Positions 7,711 through 16,413 are shown, numbered from the stretch's first letter. The stretch is 64,000 nt of DNA from JARRKC01 sp037388505 (GCA_037388505.1 JARRKC010000002.1:62001-126000); one strand, 5' to 3'. Numbers and translations: made by a program. Notes: generated by a model not told the origin, from the sequence alone.

Positions 7711-8541
7711 CTATCTCAAGAACGGGAAGCTGAAATCCTTCGAAATCCCCACAATCAAGCCGGTCGACGGATCAGTGTCCAAGAAACCCACGAGGAGCGC
7801 GGCGTCCCAGTACAGACCGGCCGCGTTGATCCGGGCTCCCAAACGAAGTCGTGACTGATCCTCCGTCCCGTAGCCGCCGGGACCGGTGCGCCCGTACCAG
7901 TCGCCCATCAGAGCAATCTCCGAACTGACCGGATACTCTGCTGCCAGACCGTACGTCAAGAGGTCATCCTGAGCGCCCGGAGAGAGCGGATCCCCAAGGA
8001 TTGCCAGCCCCGCATTTCCGATGAGAGTCAAGTGACGAAGGTGCTTCTGGACCAGCAACGCACTGAAGAAGTTCGTTTCGTCGTTGCTCAGCCCCCGCTC
8101 GTTGGAGGCGTTGGGGAGCTGCACGCCGAATTGGAGTCCGAACGCGGGACGGCGTCCCGATTCGTCGGCGAAGCGCAGTTTGGTTTCCATGAACAGATCG
8201 CCCACGTCGCTGGTCGAATTCCCGGAGAAGTCCAGAAGATGGCTGTTGGGGGCAGGAAAGCGCCGACTGACGTTCAGGAATTGCTGTGCGGTCCAGAAGA
8301 GGTGGATCTCCGCCTTCTTGCCCGCGCCGATGCGCAGGCTGATCACGGCCAGCCTGGTCAGATCACCTTCGAGCCCGGAAACCCGGTAGACGGCGTCCTG
8401 GAGGAAGTCGAAACCCAGTCCCGTTCGGATCCGTCCCACTGGGACCGTATCGGTTTTCTCGGTGACCAGCGGTCGGTCCTGGGCGAAGACCGCTGAGCAC
8501 AACAGGATGCAGATCCAGAGGCAACTCCACCGGGGACGCAT
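7711..8541 (-). CDS. Outer-membrane beta-barrel protein of unknown substrate
   Basis: This 276-residue protein starts with a signal peptide (WSCLWICILLCSAVFAQ, cut after residue 20 or so). The rest alternates polar and hydrophobic residues in beta strands with many aromatic ends, and stops with FSFPFLR, a C-terminal phenylalanine-rich barrel end. This pattern resembles the phenol-degradation MetA-type or porin-like barrels of about 250 residues. It is convergent with nrdJ and lies 13 bp downstream of rsmE on the same strand, so it could be the last gene of that operon. Its function is not recognisable. Confidence 0.7.
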   Translation of the reverse strand: MRPRWSCLWICILLCSAVFAQDRPLVTEKTDTVPVGRIRTGLGFDFLQDAVYRVSGLEGDLTRLAVISLRIGAGKKAEIHLFWTAQQFLNVSRRFPAPNSHLLDFSGNSTSDVGDLFMETKLRFADESGRRPAFGLQFGVQLPNASNERGLSNDETNFFSALLVQKHLRHLTLIGNAGLAILGDPLSPGAQDDLLTYGLAAEYPVSSEIALMGDWYGRTGPGGYGTEDQSRLRLGARINAAGLYWDAALLVGFLDTDPSTGLIVGISKDFSFPFLR

Positions 8542-8554
8542 GATCTGATGGAGT

Positions 8555-9325
8555 CTAGTGAGTCAACGGCCGGTAGTCAACGGCGAAGCCCTCGGGAGAT
8601 GCGGAAAGATCGCCCAGTCGATACTGGAGGATGGCAAGAGCGGTCACCGCTGCGGTCTCGGTCCTCAGGATTCTGGGGCCCAGGCGAGCCGCCGGAACGT
8701 TCGAATCCCTGAAAAGAGCCCGGTCCCGCTCATCCCAGCCACCCTCGGGGCCGATGAACACGGCACAGGAAGCGACGGCGCCCGTTTTGGGGAGACAGGC
8801 CTCGAGCGACTGCTGCCCCGCTTCATCCAGGTACAACGAAAACTCGTCGCCGCGATCGATCAGGATTTCTGCAAGAGGCCGAGGCTCCTGCAATAGCGGA
8901 ATACCGGTCCGCCCGCATTGCTTAAGGGCTTCACGCAGGATCTTCGACCATCTCGACAACTTGCGCCCCTGTCGTTGGTCGCTCAGGTTGATTTCCGTTC
9001 TCGAGGTGAGCATGGGCTGGACCTCTGCCACCCCAAGCTCAACTGCCTTCTGAAGCACCCACTCGAACTTGTCTCCCTTGATAAGAGCCTGAACGAGGCG
9101 GATTCGGAGTGGCGACTCCCAAGTCGTTGAGGATTCCTCGAGCAGGGTACCGACCCAATCCGACGCATCGCGGATCAGACGACACCGGTAGCGGGTTGCC
9201 GGTCGCAGTATCGCTTCGAAAGTATCTCCCTCGTGCAGCCGCAGGACCCGTGTCAGATGATGGACGTCCCCTTCGTCGAAGTAGACTCGGTCGCCTTCCC
9301 GACGCTGCGCTATGACTCTTCGCAT
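8555..9325 (-). CDS. rsmE: 16S rRNA (uracil-1498-N3)-methyltransferase
   Basis: RsmE methylates U1498 in helix 44 of 16S rRNA and belongs to the SPOUT knot family. The 256-residue form begins MRRVIAQRREGD. The N-terminal PUA-like part shows HHLTRVLRLHEGD. The C-terminal knot shows AVFIGPEGGWDERD and LGPRILRTETAAVTALA, the SAM-binding trefoil. ATG 9325 is chosen because it overlaps the prmA stop by 16 bases. An in-frame start at 9364 would run deeper into prmA. Confidence 0.93.
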   Translation of the reverse strand: MRRVIAQRREGDRVYFDEGDVHHLTRVLRLHEGDTFEAILRPATRYRCRLIRDASDWVGTLLEESSTTWESPLRIRLVQALIKGDKFEWVLQKAVELGVAEVQPMLTSRTEINLSDQRQGRKLSRWSKILREALKQCGRTGIPLLQEPRPLAEILIDRGDEFSLYLDEAGQQSLEACLPKTGAVASCAVFIGPEGGWDERDRALFRDSNVPAARLGPRILRTETAAVTALAILQYRLGDLSASPEGFAVDYRPLTH

Positions 9326-10173
9326 TTCCTCAACAACCAGCAAGCCCAGCCGTTCTTTGTCCACTGTTCACTGCAGCGCAGGAAGTTCCCCTTCTCCAGG
9401 TCTTCCTTCACGCGGTCCGCTTCATCGAGGGTGAATCCCGATGCAATCAAGTACTTACCGGTGCGCCGAATGAGATCGTCGGCCAACGAGGAGAGGATTG
9501 CCGAGGTCAGATTCGCCAGGATCAGATCGAATCGGCCCGTCAGAGATTCGATCTCACCCGCAAAGAGAACAACTCCTTCGACGTTGTTCTTCCGGAAGGT
9601 CTTCGACGCCGCTTCAACGGCCAGCGGGTCCGCGTCGAAGGCGACCATGCGAAGTCCCGGGCCGAGCTTTGCCGCTGCGGCTGTCAGGATTCCACTGCCC
9701 GTACCGACATCCGCGACGCTCTCCACATCCGGCACGATGTCCACCATGGCGACGAGCGCCAGTTGAGTCGATTCGTGGGTGCCGGTACCGAATCCGTGCC
9801 CCGGTTCGATCAGGATGTTGACCGGATGGTCATCGGATCGCTCTTCCCACGGCGGATGGATCCAGAATGTGGAGTTCACTTCGAATCCGGTGAAGGTGCG
9901 ATTGTACTCTTCGATCCAGCGGGCGCTGTCATAGGCGATCGAGTGAGCCTCAATCGAAACATCAGTCGCCGAACTCGAGATGGCGGAGCGCAAGCGACTG
10001 CAGACTTGCTCGATGTTCACATCCGGCTCGAAATAGGCCAGGACTCGTCGGCGGCCTTCTTCGCCGAGTTCCTCGAACCCGATGGAATCCAGCTCCCACA
10101 GCAAGCGGGTAATCAGGTCTCGCTGCTCGACGGCAAAAGCGATATCCAAGCAGTGATAGCGTTCCGCCGTCAT
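9310..10173 (-). CDS. prmA: Ribosomal protein L11 methyltransferase
   Basis: PrmA trimethylates ribosomal protein L11 with SAM. The 287-residue protein has a small N-terminal substrate-binding domain and a Rossmann methyltransferase domain with motif I VADVGTGSGILTAAAAKLG near residue 158. The NLTSAIL motif (family consensus N-I-L-A) follows near residue 220, and the PGHGFGTGTHEST loop is typical of PrmA. The order dnaJ-prmA-rsmE, with 13 bp after dnaJ and an overlap into rsmE, is widely conserved. Confidence 0.93.
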   Translation of the reverse strand: MTAERYHCLDIAFAVEQRDLITRLLWELDSIGFEELGEEGRRRVLAYFEPDVNIEQVCSRLRSAISSSATDVSIEAHSIAYDSARWIEEYNRTFTGFEVNSTFWIHPPWEERSDDHPVNILIEPGHGFGTGTHESTQLALVAMVDIVPDVESVADVGTGSGILTAAAAKLGPGLRMVAFDADPLAVEAASKTFRKNNVEGVVLFAGEIESLTGRFDLILANLTSAILSSLADDLIRRTGKYLIASGFTLDEADRVKEDLEKGNFLRCSEQWTKNGWACWLLRKCEES

Positions 10174-10186
10174 GATGAGAAAGAGT

Positions 10187-11302
10187 CTACCCGAAGATGT
10201 CGCGAACTCGATCGAAGAAACCTTCGCTCTCCTCGCCCTGTGTCGGCTCGGGAAGTTCAGCCGCCAACTCCTCGAGGAGTTCTTTCTGGCGGCTCGTCAA
10301 TTTCATGGGCGTCTTGACGACGATTCGGATGATCTGATCGCCTCGCCCCATCCCATTGACATTGACTACACCCTTACCGCGAAGCCGGACGGTCGATCCG
10401 GACTGAGTACCCGCTGCCACTCGGAGTCGATGATCACCCTCGAGCGTCGGCACCTTGATCTCCGCTCCGAGCGCCGCCTGCGTAATCGATATCGGGATCT
10501 CGCAGTAGACATCATCGCCCTGCCGCTTGAAGAAGGGATGCTCCTTGACCGAGATCACCACATAGAGATCGCCGGCGGGTCCATTGCCGAATCCCGCTTC
10601 CCCCTCACCCGGAACGCGCAGACGGGAACCATTCTCCACGCCGGCCGGAATTCGAAGCTCGAGGATCTTCTCTTTCTGAATCATGCCCGTACCACTGCAC
10701 TCACTGCAGGGCTTCTTGATGATGCGGCCCGTGCCGTGGCAGGTGCTACAGGTTCGGCTGATTGCGAAAAAGCCCTGCTGAAAACGAACTTGCCCCCGCC
10801 CGTTGCAGGTCGTACAGATCGCGGTTCCCTGCTCGGGGTCGGCACCTGTTCCCTGACACTTCTGGCAGGGTCGAGACTGGGGGACCTTGATCTTGGCTTT
10901 GGTCCCGAAGACCGCATCCTCGAAATCGACCTCCAGGTCATAACGCAGGTCGGCCCCTCGCTGTGACTGGCCGCGCCGCCTCCTGGAGCTTCCGAAAATG
11001 TCTCCGAAGCCGAAGAAATCACCCAGGATGTCGCTGAAGTCCGCGAAAATGTCGGGATCGAAGCCACCAAAACCGGCGCCGCCCACGGCTGAATGACCGT
11101 AGCGGTCGTACTGGGCGCGCTTTTGTGGATCGCTGAGGACGCTATAGGCTTCCGCTGCTTCCTTGAACTTCTCTTCCGCTCCCTTGTCACCCGAATTCCG
11201 ATCGGGGTGAAACTGGACGGCGAGCTTTCGGTAGGCACTCTTTACCTCTTGAGTAGAAGCGCTGCGATCCACTCCCAAAACTTCATAGTAGTCGCGTTTC
11301 AA
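10187..11302 (-). CDS. dnaJ: Chaperone DnaJ (Hsp40)
   Basis: This is a full-length 371-residue type I DnaJ. The J domain (residues 4-68) carries the HPD tripeptide in QFHPDRNSG. A glycine/phenylalanine-rich linker follows with FGGFDPDIF and FFGFGDIFG. Four zinc-finger repeats appear as CQKCQGTG, CTTCNGRG, CSTCHGTG and CSECSGTG. The C-terminal substrate-binding domains are complete. It stimulates DnaK ATPase. Its partner dnaK is absent from this operon: grpE lies only 41 bp upstream, where dnaK is often found. Confidence 0.96.
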   Translation of the reverse strand: MKRDYYEVLGVDRSASTQEVKSAYRKLAVQFHPDRNSGDKGAEEKFKEAAEAYSVLSDPQKRAQYDRYGHSAVGGAGFGGFDPDIFADFSDILGDFFGFGDIFGSSRRRRGQSQRGADLRYDLEVDFEDAVFGTKAKIKVPQSRPCQKCQGTGADPEQGTAICTTCNGRGQVRFQQGFFAISRTCSTCHGTGRIIKKPCSECSGTGMIQKEKILELRIPAGVENGSRLRVPGEGEAGFGNGPAGDLYVVISVKEHPFFKRQGDDVYCEIPISITQAALGAEIKVPTLEGDHRLRVAAGTQSGSTVRLRGKGVVNVNGMGRGDQIIRIVVKTPMKLTSRQKELLEELAAELPEPTQGEESEGFFDRVRDIFG

Positions 11303-11343
11303 AAGTCAGTCCTCTGGATCCCAAATCCCCACTATGTCCGAGA

Positions 11344-11970
11344 TCAAGAGTCCTTCGATCCGGACTCGTCCGAAGGCATAGCCACCTTGACCTGGGATGG
11401 GCGAAGCAGCTTTTCTCCAATCAGATAACCCTTGCGGAATTCCTCGACGACCTGATTGTGCTCTTGATCATCCGCGACCTCGCTCACGATCGCTTCGTGA
11501 ACATTGGGATCGAAGGCAGAGCCGACACCAGGGACTTCCTTGACTTCGTGTCTCTCCAGAAACGACTGCAGCTGCCTGAGCAGAAGTGCGTAGCCGTCAA
11601 CATACGTTCTGCAAGGTTCCGGAACCGTCTGTTCCTGCATGACTTGCAGACCCTTCTCGCACGAATCGACTACGGGAAGAAGTTCAGCGATCACATCCGC
11701 CCGAACGTTGTTGCGAACTTCCTCTTGCTCCCGCATCACACGTTTTCGGTAGTTTTCAAACTCCGCCTGCTTCCGCAGGAGCAGATCATAGTACTCGTCC
11801 CGTTCCTTCTTCAGGGTGTCTTCAATCGAGGCCTCAGACTCAGCCGATTGATCCTCCGACGCATTCGAATTCGCAAGGTCGTCCGTCGACACGGAATCCG
11901 CCCGCCGGTCGAACTCCATGATCGAGCGTTTCTCGATCTTCGCGGATTTTTCTTTGTCGATTTTTGCCAT
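11344..11970 (-). CDS. grpE: Nucleotide exchange factor GrpE
   Basis: GrpE releases ADP from DnaK. The 208-residue protein has a charged, disordered N-terminus of about 60 residues, then the long dimeric coiled coil (LLRKQAEFENYRKRVMREQEE). The beta-domain signature VPGVGSAFDPNVHEAIVS follows, ending in GYLIGEKLLRPSQVKV. It sits between hrcA (121 bp upstream) and dnaJ (41 bp downstream) on the same strand, consistent with one heat-shock transcript. Confidence 0.94.
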   Translation of the reverse strand: MAKIDKEKSAKIEKRSIMEFDRRADSVSTDDLANSNASEDQSAESEASIEDTLKKERDEYYDLLLRKQAEFENYRKRVMREQEEVRNNVRADVIAELLPVVDSCEKGLQVMQEQTVPEPCRTYVDGYALLLRQLQSFLERHEVKEVPGVGSAFDPNVHEAIVSEVADDQEHNQVVEEFRKGYLIGEKLLRPSQVKVAMPSDESGSKDS

Positions 11971-12091
11971 TGAATCTCATCCCTAGGGTGTTCACATCGG
12001 GTCAATGCGTCACACCGGCTTCCTTTGCGTTCACTATCAACAGATTTTTAAGATCCGAAGGCGGGAGATGCAAGGTTGCTTTGCCGCGGAT

Positions 12092-13159
12092 TCAGTTCTT
12101 CTCCATCAGCTGACCAAACAGCTTCGCTACGTAGTCTACCAGACTGATCGCTCGGTCGTACTCCATGCGAGAAGGGCCCAAGATGCCCAGCGTGCCGGTC
12201 ATGTGGCGATCATACTGATAGGGAGATGTAATCAACGTCCAGTTGCTCATTCCCGGGATGTGCTCTTCGAGGCCGATCGTAACGCTCGGTCGATCGGCTT
12301 CCGTCGACAGACAGGCGACGATGATCTTCACCAGTTGCGATTTGCGCTCGAGCGTCTCCATCAAAGAGATCAGGCGATCGAGATCGTCGTCTCGCAATCG
12401 GTGGATCACCCTTGAAGTGCCGTCCAGAAAGACATCCGGTTCCTCCTCATCCGCCGCGTCGTCCCTGGACAAGGTCGCAGATCCGAGCAGAATGACGTTG
12501 CGCAGTAACCGGTCATACAGGGCTCGCTCTTGAGACATGAGTCTCACCAGATCCCGCCGAATTTCGAGCAGATTCCGACCGGCGAAGTTCTCGGTGAGAT
12601 ACAGGCTGGCCTGATTGAGTTCTTCCTGCGTGAGAGCACTCTCGAGACGGATGAGGCGGTGCCGCACGAACCCGGTGCGGCTGACGAGGATGACCAGGAT
12701 GCGCTCGTCGGAGAGCCTCACGAACTCGATATGTTTCATCACCGCTCGAGAAATAGGGGGAGCCAGGACGATACCGATGTTGTTCGTGTAGGTGGACAGC
12801 AGCTGGGAGGCTTTGGACATCATCTCGTTCGGGTCCCGCTCCTCCTCCAGGGAGCGGCGAATCGCTCCGCTTTCCGCCGGGGACAGATCCTTCGAGCCGA
12901 GCAAGTGTTCGACGTAGAAGCGATAGCCGGCTGCCGTCGGGACTCTGCCGGCTGAAGCATGTGGGTGAGTGAGAAAGCCGCCCTCCTCGAGATCGGCCAT
13001 GACAGTGCGAAGGGTAGCCGGGCTGAGCTTCTCCCGGTAGATCCGCGACAGACGACGCGATCCTACCGGTTGACCGACCCGGATAAACTCCTTGATCAAG
13101 GTCTTCAACACATTGCAGGATCGTTCGTCGAGTTCCTGTGGATCTGGTTGCCGAAGCAT
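12092..13159 (-). CDS. hrcA: Heat-inducible transcription repressor HrcA
   Basis: HrcA binds CIRCE operators and represses chaperone operons until heat or misfolded protein titrates the chaperones. From ATG 13159 the 355-residue protein starts with the winged-helix domain (LSPATLRTVMADLEEGGFLTHPHASAGRVPTAAGYRFYV, about residues 42-80) and continues with the GAF-like dimerisation region. A TTG start 21 bases further upstream (13180) is also possible. It leads the hrcA-grpE-dnaJ operon. I found no good CIRCE element upstream. Confidence 0.93.
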   Translation of the reverse strand: MLRQPDPQELDERSCNVLKTLIKEFIRVGQPVGSRRLSRIYREKLSPATLRTVMADLEEGGFLTHPHASAGRVPTAAGYRFYVEHLLGSKDLSPAESGAIRRSLEEERDPNEMMSKASQLLSTYTNNIGIVLAPPISRAVMKHIEFVRLSDERILVILVSRTGFVRHRLIRLESALTQEELNQASLYLTENFAGRNLLEIRRDLVRLMSQERALYDRLLRNVILLGSATLSRDDAADEEEPDVFLDGTSRVIHRLRDDDLDRLISLMETLERKSQLVKIIVACLSTEADRPSVTIGLEEHIPGMSNWTLITSPYQYDRHMTGTLGILGPSRMEYDRAISLVDYVAKLFGQLMEKN

Positions 13160-13201
13160 GTCGAGTCGACGTCCCGTCAACTTTCTTCTTACCTCTCTAA
13201 A

Positions 13202-13230
13202 CACTATAGCGCATCTGATCCCACGTGCCA
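13202..13230 (-). promoter_or_regulatory. Probable hrcA operon promoter
   Basis: On the minus strand GTGGCA (13225-13230) and TATAGT (13202-13207) are separated by 17 bp, a sigma-70-type layout. A stretch overlapping the -35 (13217-13243) has one half resembling CIRCE (TTCACACTC), but the other half does not match, so control by HrcA at this site is unsupported. Confidence 0.45.
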
Positions 13231-13271
13231 CATCCGAGTGTGAAAAACATGACAGATCATCGATTCACCCG

Positions 13272-13300
13272 TTGACACTTGAATTCCGGAGGCTTACAGT
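13272..13300 (+). promoter_or_regulatory. Sigma-70-type promoter of the RRM gene
   Basis: A perfect TTGACA (13272-13277), a 17-bp spacer and TACAGT (13295-13300) form a strong promoter. The predicted start near 13307 gives a leader of about 168 nt before the RRM gene. The 315-bp gap between hrcA and this gene holds these two divergent promoters and the leader; no other gene is seen in it. Confidence 0.65.
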
Positions 13301-13474
13301 GAGGAAGGTCCGCAGGGGGGCGGATCGTTGGAGCTGGTTAGGTTTGTTTCTGCACCGAGTTTTTCCTGCCTGTCGATCGAATCCCGGGATGATCACGAAG
13401 TCTGTTGTTCATCCTTGCGTCACTTCTCTGGGTAGCCGGCTGGGCAAGAAATGCACGGGAGGAGGGGAGAATCG

Positions 13475-13774
13475 ATGGGCAACAGAAGAATCTTCGTAGG
13501 TGGTTTACCCTATTCGGTTTCCGATCGTCAGCTGGAGGAGCTTTTCTCCACCCATGGCGCTGTGGAATCCGCCCGGATTGTAACGGATCGCATGACCGGT
13601 CGATCACGGGGCTTCGGATTCGTAGAGATGGGTTCCGAATCCGAGGCGGGCGAGGCCATCGAGAAGCTGAATGGGACGCAGTTTGGCGGCAGAATGCTGA
13701 CGGTCAGTGAAGCCAGGCCGCGGAACGAGAACCGTTTTAGTGGTCCTCCACGAGGTGGGCGCGACCGCTGGTAG
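13475..13774 (+). CDS. RRM-domain RNA-binding protein
   Basis: This is a 99-residue single RNA-recognition-motif protein. RNP2 appears as RIFVGGLPY near residue 5 and RNP1 as RSRGFGFVEM near residue 43, both with the aromatic residues that stack on RNA bases. A short basic glycine/arginine tail (NRFSGPPRGGRDRW) follows. Small bacterial RRM proteins of this type occur in cyanobacteria and other phyla, where some respond to cold. The ATG has a very strong GGAGGAGGGG upstream. The long leader may allow post-transcriptional control. Confidence 0.92.
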   Translation: MGNRRIFVGGLPYSVSDRQLEELFSTHGAVESARIVTDRMTGRSRGFGFVEMGSESEAGEAIEKLNGTQFGGRMLTVSEARPRNENRFSGPPRGGRDRW

Positions 13775-13788
13775 CCGCGAGCCGCAGT

Positions 13789-14619
13789 TCACTGAGCCGA
13801 GTCGGCGTCCACTGGTCCCTGATATGTGATCACGGTGTCGATGATGCCGATCTCGACACGGCGGTTCTTGGCCCGGTCTGCTTCACTGGTCCCCTTGACG
13901 AGTGGGTTGGATTTACCGAAGCCCTTCGTGGAGATGATAGCCGGATCGATGCCGGCCTTGACCAGGTAATCGCGGACCGCCACTGCCCGCCGTTCGGATA
14001 GAGTTTGGTTGTATTGGTCTGTCCCGATGTCGTCGGTGTGACCAAATACTTGGACCCTGTACCCGCTCGACGTGAGCAGTATGCCGGCGATGCGGCTGAG
14101 GAGTTCTCGCTCTTCGGGGCGGAGTTCGGCTTTGTCGAAGTCGAAATTGATGGTGTCGCTGCCCAGGCTCATCAACAACCCGCTCTTTGTTCGCCGCGTA
14201 CTGGCAATTCTGTTCAAAGCCCTCTGCAGACGGCTCATCTCCTCGTCCCGCTCGCGCCGGATCTTGTCGAGTTCGGCCTGGGCGCGCTGAGCTTTGATCC
14301 TGGCGTCTGTCGCTGAATCCTCAGCGCTGAGTGCTCGCTCTTCGAAGACATCCCGTTCGGCCTCGGCCTTGGTACGCCCTTCAGCGGCCACCCGCGAAAG
14401 CTCCTCGGCCTCCTCGGCTTTGCGTCGCGCTGCGTCGGCCGTGCTTCGCGCTGCGGCTGTCTTCTGGTCAAGATCCGAAACCTGAACGCGCATTGCTCCT
14501 ATCTGCTCATTGATCGCGTTCATGCGAGTCACCAGAACATAACCCAGGAACACCACGGCCACGAGAGTCAGGCCAAGCGCCATCCACGGCAGGATGGGGC
14601 GGCCCTTTCCTGCAAGCAT
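13789..14619 (-). CDS. OmpA/MotB-domain protein with membrane anchor and coiled coil
   Basis: This is a 276-residue envelope protein. One transmembrane helix (about residues 11-31, WMALGLTLVAVVFLGYVLVT) anchors it in the inner membrane. A long alanine/glutamate-rich coiled coil spans about residues 35-135. The C-terminal OmpA domain (about 145-260) shows NFDFDKAELRPEE, VFGHTDDIGTDQYNQTLSERRA and a final NRRVEI, the peptidoglycan-binding signature. It probably links membrane and cell wall. It converges on the RRM gene, with 14 bp between stops. Confidence 0.88.
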   Translation of the reverse strand: MLAGKGRPILPWMALGLTLVAVVFLGYVLVTRMNAINEQIGAMRVQVSDLDQKTAAARSTADAARRKAEEAEELSRVAAEGRTKAEAERDVFEERALSAEDSATDARIKAQRAQAELDKIRRERDEEMSRLQRALNRIASTRRTKSGLLMSLGSDTINFDFDKAELRPEERELLSRIAGILLTSSGYRVQVFGHTDDIGTDQYNQTLSERRAVAVRDYLVKAGIDPAIISTKGFGKSNPLVKGTSEADRAKNRRVEIGIIDTVITYQGPVDADSAQ

Positions 14620-14736
14620 CTGATCTTCTCCTGTTGGTCTATGCCGCGTTTCTCACCAGACTGCCGGTACCCGGCTTCTCTATTGTACGCGGCCACCGAA
14701 ACTGACGCTCGAAACATCGACAGAGGAGCGGCCAGC

Positions 14737-16080
14737 TCAAAGGCCAAGCATCAGGCGGGCGATCCAAAGGTAGATCAAAAGACCCGTCGCGTCGACCAGC
14801 GTACTCATGACGGGACCTGAAACCACCGCAGGGTCTATCTCGAACCGAGCGGCGATCAGGGGAAGCAACGCACCGACGGCCGTGGCCCACAGCACGACTC
14901 CAACCGTCGCCAGAGCCACGGTGAGCGCCAAAGAGGGATTGGGTTCCCAGGTAATGGCACGCAGGAAAGCAAAGACGGCCATACCCACGCCCAACAGTAT
15001 GCCGACACGGGCCTCATGCCACCAGACGCTGAAGACTTTGGAGGGGGTGATCTCCCCTACGGCCAGGGCGCGGATCACGGTCGCCGTCGTCTGTGACCCG
15101 GCGTTCCCGCCCGTTCCGATCAGCAGTGGGATGAAGATCACCAGCGCCACCATCGCCTGGAGTTCGGACTCGAACATCCTCATGACCGAGCCGGTCAGAG
15201 TGGCTGTGATGAACAGGAGCAGGAGCCACCCGATACGCTTGCGTGTAATCGTGAGGGGAGAGGTTTCGAGGTAGCCGCGCTCCAGAGGTTCGGCCCCGCC
15301 GAACTTCTGGAAGTCCTCCGTCCCCTCGTCCTCCATGACCTGCATGATGTCGTCGACCGTGATGACACCGACGAGGCGTCTCTGATCGTCCACGACAGGA
15401 AGGCCGAGAAACCCGTAGCGACTCATGATCCGGGCCACCTCTTCCTGATCCATGGTGTCGCGCACGGCCATCACATCGTCGTCCATGATGTCCATGATCC
15501 GAGTACTCGGTTCGGCCACGACCAGTTCGCGGAGGCTGACGACGCCGCACAGGCGGGCCTCCGTATCAATGACGTAAAGGTAGTAGACCTCTTGGGCGTC
15601 GGGCCGCCTGCGCCGCAGCTTCTCAATGGACTCCTGGGCCGTCATCCGACGACGCAGAGCGAGAAAATCGGAGGTCATCAGACCGCCGGCGCTTTCCTCC
15701 GAGTGCACGAGGAGCGGTCGTACCTCATCGGGATCTTCGAGCGATGCGATGAGGGCCTCAGCTTGAGCGGGGGCCAGCTCAGACAAGACGTCTGCGGCCT
15801 CATCGGGTTCCATCTCTTCCACGATTCGCACCACCGTCTCGTGGGGAAGGGACTCAATGAGTTGGGCCGCCTGCTCGTTATCGAGCTCTTCCAGAATGTC
15901 TGCGGAAGCTTGAGGCGACAGCTCGGGAAGCAGCGCAACCTGTTGCGAGTCGGCGAGCTCGGAGAAGACCTCGGCCTGGTCCGGAGGGCGGTACATCTGG
16001 ATGATCTCCGCGGCACGCGCGAAGTCGTCTCGCTCCAAAGCCTCCCGGATCTGTTCCAATACCTGGTCCACTAGATCCAT
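14737..16080 (-). CDS. mgtE: Magnesium transporter MgtE
   Basis: This is a 447-residue Mg2+ channel. The cytosolic N-domain (residues 1-130) contains the helical repeats with acidic residues that bind Mg2+. A CBS pair spans about 135-255 (VVSLRELVVAEPSTRIMDIM, VVDDQRRLVGVITVDDIM). Five membrane helices form the pore, with GTGGNAGSQTTATVIRALA as the signature near residue 325. The Shine-Dalgarno sequence CCGGAGG precedes ATG 16080. The TATAAT -10 at 16116-16121 leaves only about 30 nt of leader, too short for an M-box riboswitch. Confidence 0.95.
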   Translation of the reverse strand: MDLVDQVLEQIREALERDDFARAAEIIQMYRPPDQAEVFSELADSQQVALLPELSPQASADILEELDNEQAAQLIESLPHETVVRIVEEMEPDEAADVLSELAPAQAEALIASLEDPDEVRPLLVHSEESAGGLMTSDFLALRRRMTAQESIEKLRRRRPDAQEVYYLYVIDTEARLCGVVSLRELVVAEPSTRIMDIMDDDVMAVRDTMDQEEVARIMSRYGFLGLPVVDDQRRLVGVITVDDIMQVMEDEGTEDFQKFGGAEPLERGYLETSPLTITRKRIGWLLLLFITATLTGSVMRMFESELQAMVALVIFIPLLIGTGGNAGSQTTATVIRALAVGEITPSKVFSVWWHEARVGILLGVGMAVFAFLRAITWEPNPSLALTVALATVGVVLWATAVGALLPLIAARFEIDPAVVSGPVMSTLVDATGLLIYLWIARLMLGL

Positions 16081-16115
16081 AGCCGAAATCCTCCGGTCCG
16101 GGCAATACTCCCCTG

Positions 16116-16121
16116 ATTATA
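16116..16121 (-). promoter_or_regulatory. -10 box of mgtE
   Basis: A perfect TATAAT on the minus strand lies 36 bases upstream of the mgtE ATG. No convincing -35 is found 16-18 bp away. The short leader makes direct sensing by a riboswitch unlikely. Confidence 0.45.
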
Positions 16122-16275
16122 GAGATCAAAGCTCGATGCCGCTCGGAATTGAAGCGAAGTTCATGCGAACGACGTTCCGCCGAGGGCAGGCATCCGTGCA
16201 TGTCTCGGCACTTCGGCAACTCAGGTCCTGGAGTGCGAGGTGTCGCCATTCCGCAGGGCTCCCTTCCCTTCTTTC

Positions 16276-16305
16276 TTGCCAGAGCTCCGTCCGGACCGCT
16301 ATAAT
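16276..16305 (+). promoter_or_regulatory. Strong sigma-70-type promoter upstream of RNase E/G
   Basis: TTGCCA (16276-16281), an 18-bp spacer and a perfect TATAAT (16300-16305) form a strong promoter reading toward the RNase gene. The predicted transcript start is near 16312. The 632-bp gap between mgtE and this RNase gene holds the mgtE -10, this promoter, a candidate small RNA with terminator, and about 300 nt after it in which I see no gene. Confidence 0.65.
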
Positions 16306-16311
16306 TGCTGC

Positions 16312-16413
16312 GAGCGCAGACGCTAACCCTTTATATGGTTTGAGTTATACAGATCCCCAGAGAGGGTTCGATTTTGTGTGGGCCGTCCAAGTGAGACGGC
16401 ACCCAGTTTTTTT
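16312..16413 (+). ncRNA. Candidate small RNA or attenuated leader of the RNase E/G gene
   Basis: This interval of about 102 nt lies between a strong promoter and a textbook terminator. AACCCT (16325-16330) can pair with AGGGTT (16363-16368), enclosing an A/U-rich loop, and the terminator hairpin follows. There is no credible reading frame. It may be a free-standing small RNA or the terminated leader of the downstream gene. No known RNA family was recognised; 6S, SRP, RNase P and tmRNA signatures are absent. Confidence 0.5.
16379..16413 (+). terminator. Intrinsic terminator about 300 nt before the RNase E/G gene
   Basis: The arms TGGGCCGTC (16379-16387) and GACGGCACCCA (16395-16405) form a GC-rich stem with a two-base bulge and a seven-base loop, followed by seven T residues (16407-16413). 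This is a classical intrinsic terminator. Its position in the leader implies attenuation or a separate small transcript. Confidence 0.75.

Noticed and set aside
13217..13243. Possible CIRCE operator upstream of hrcA
   Set aside because: One half (TTCACACTC) is close to the consensus, but the other half matches at only about four of nine positions.
16081..16115. M-box magnesium riboswitch before mgtE
   Set aside because: The -10 box leaves only about 30 nt of leader.
16361..16380. tRNA-like GGTTCGATT in the RNase leader
   Set aside because: The bases around it do not form a T-arm stem, and no acceptor or anticodon arm is present.
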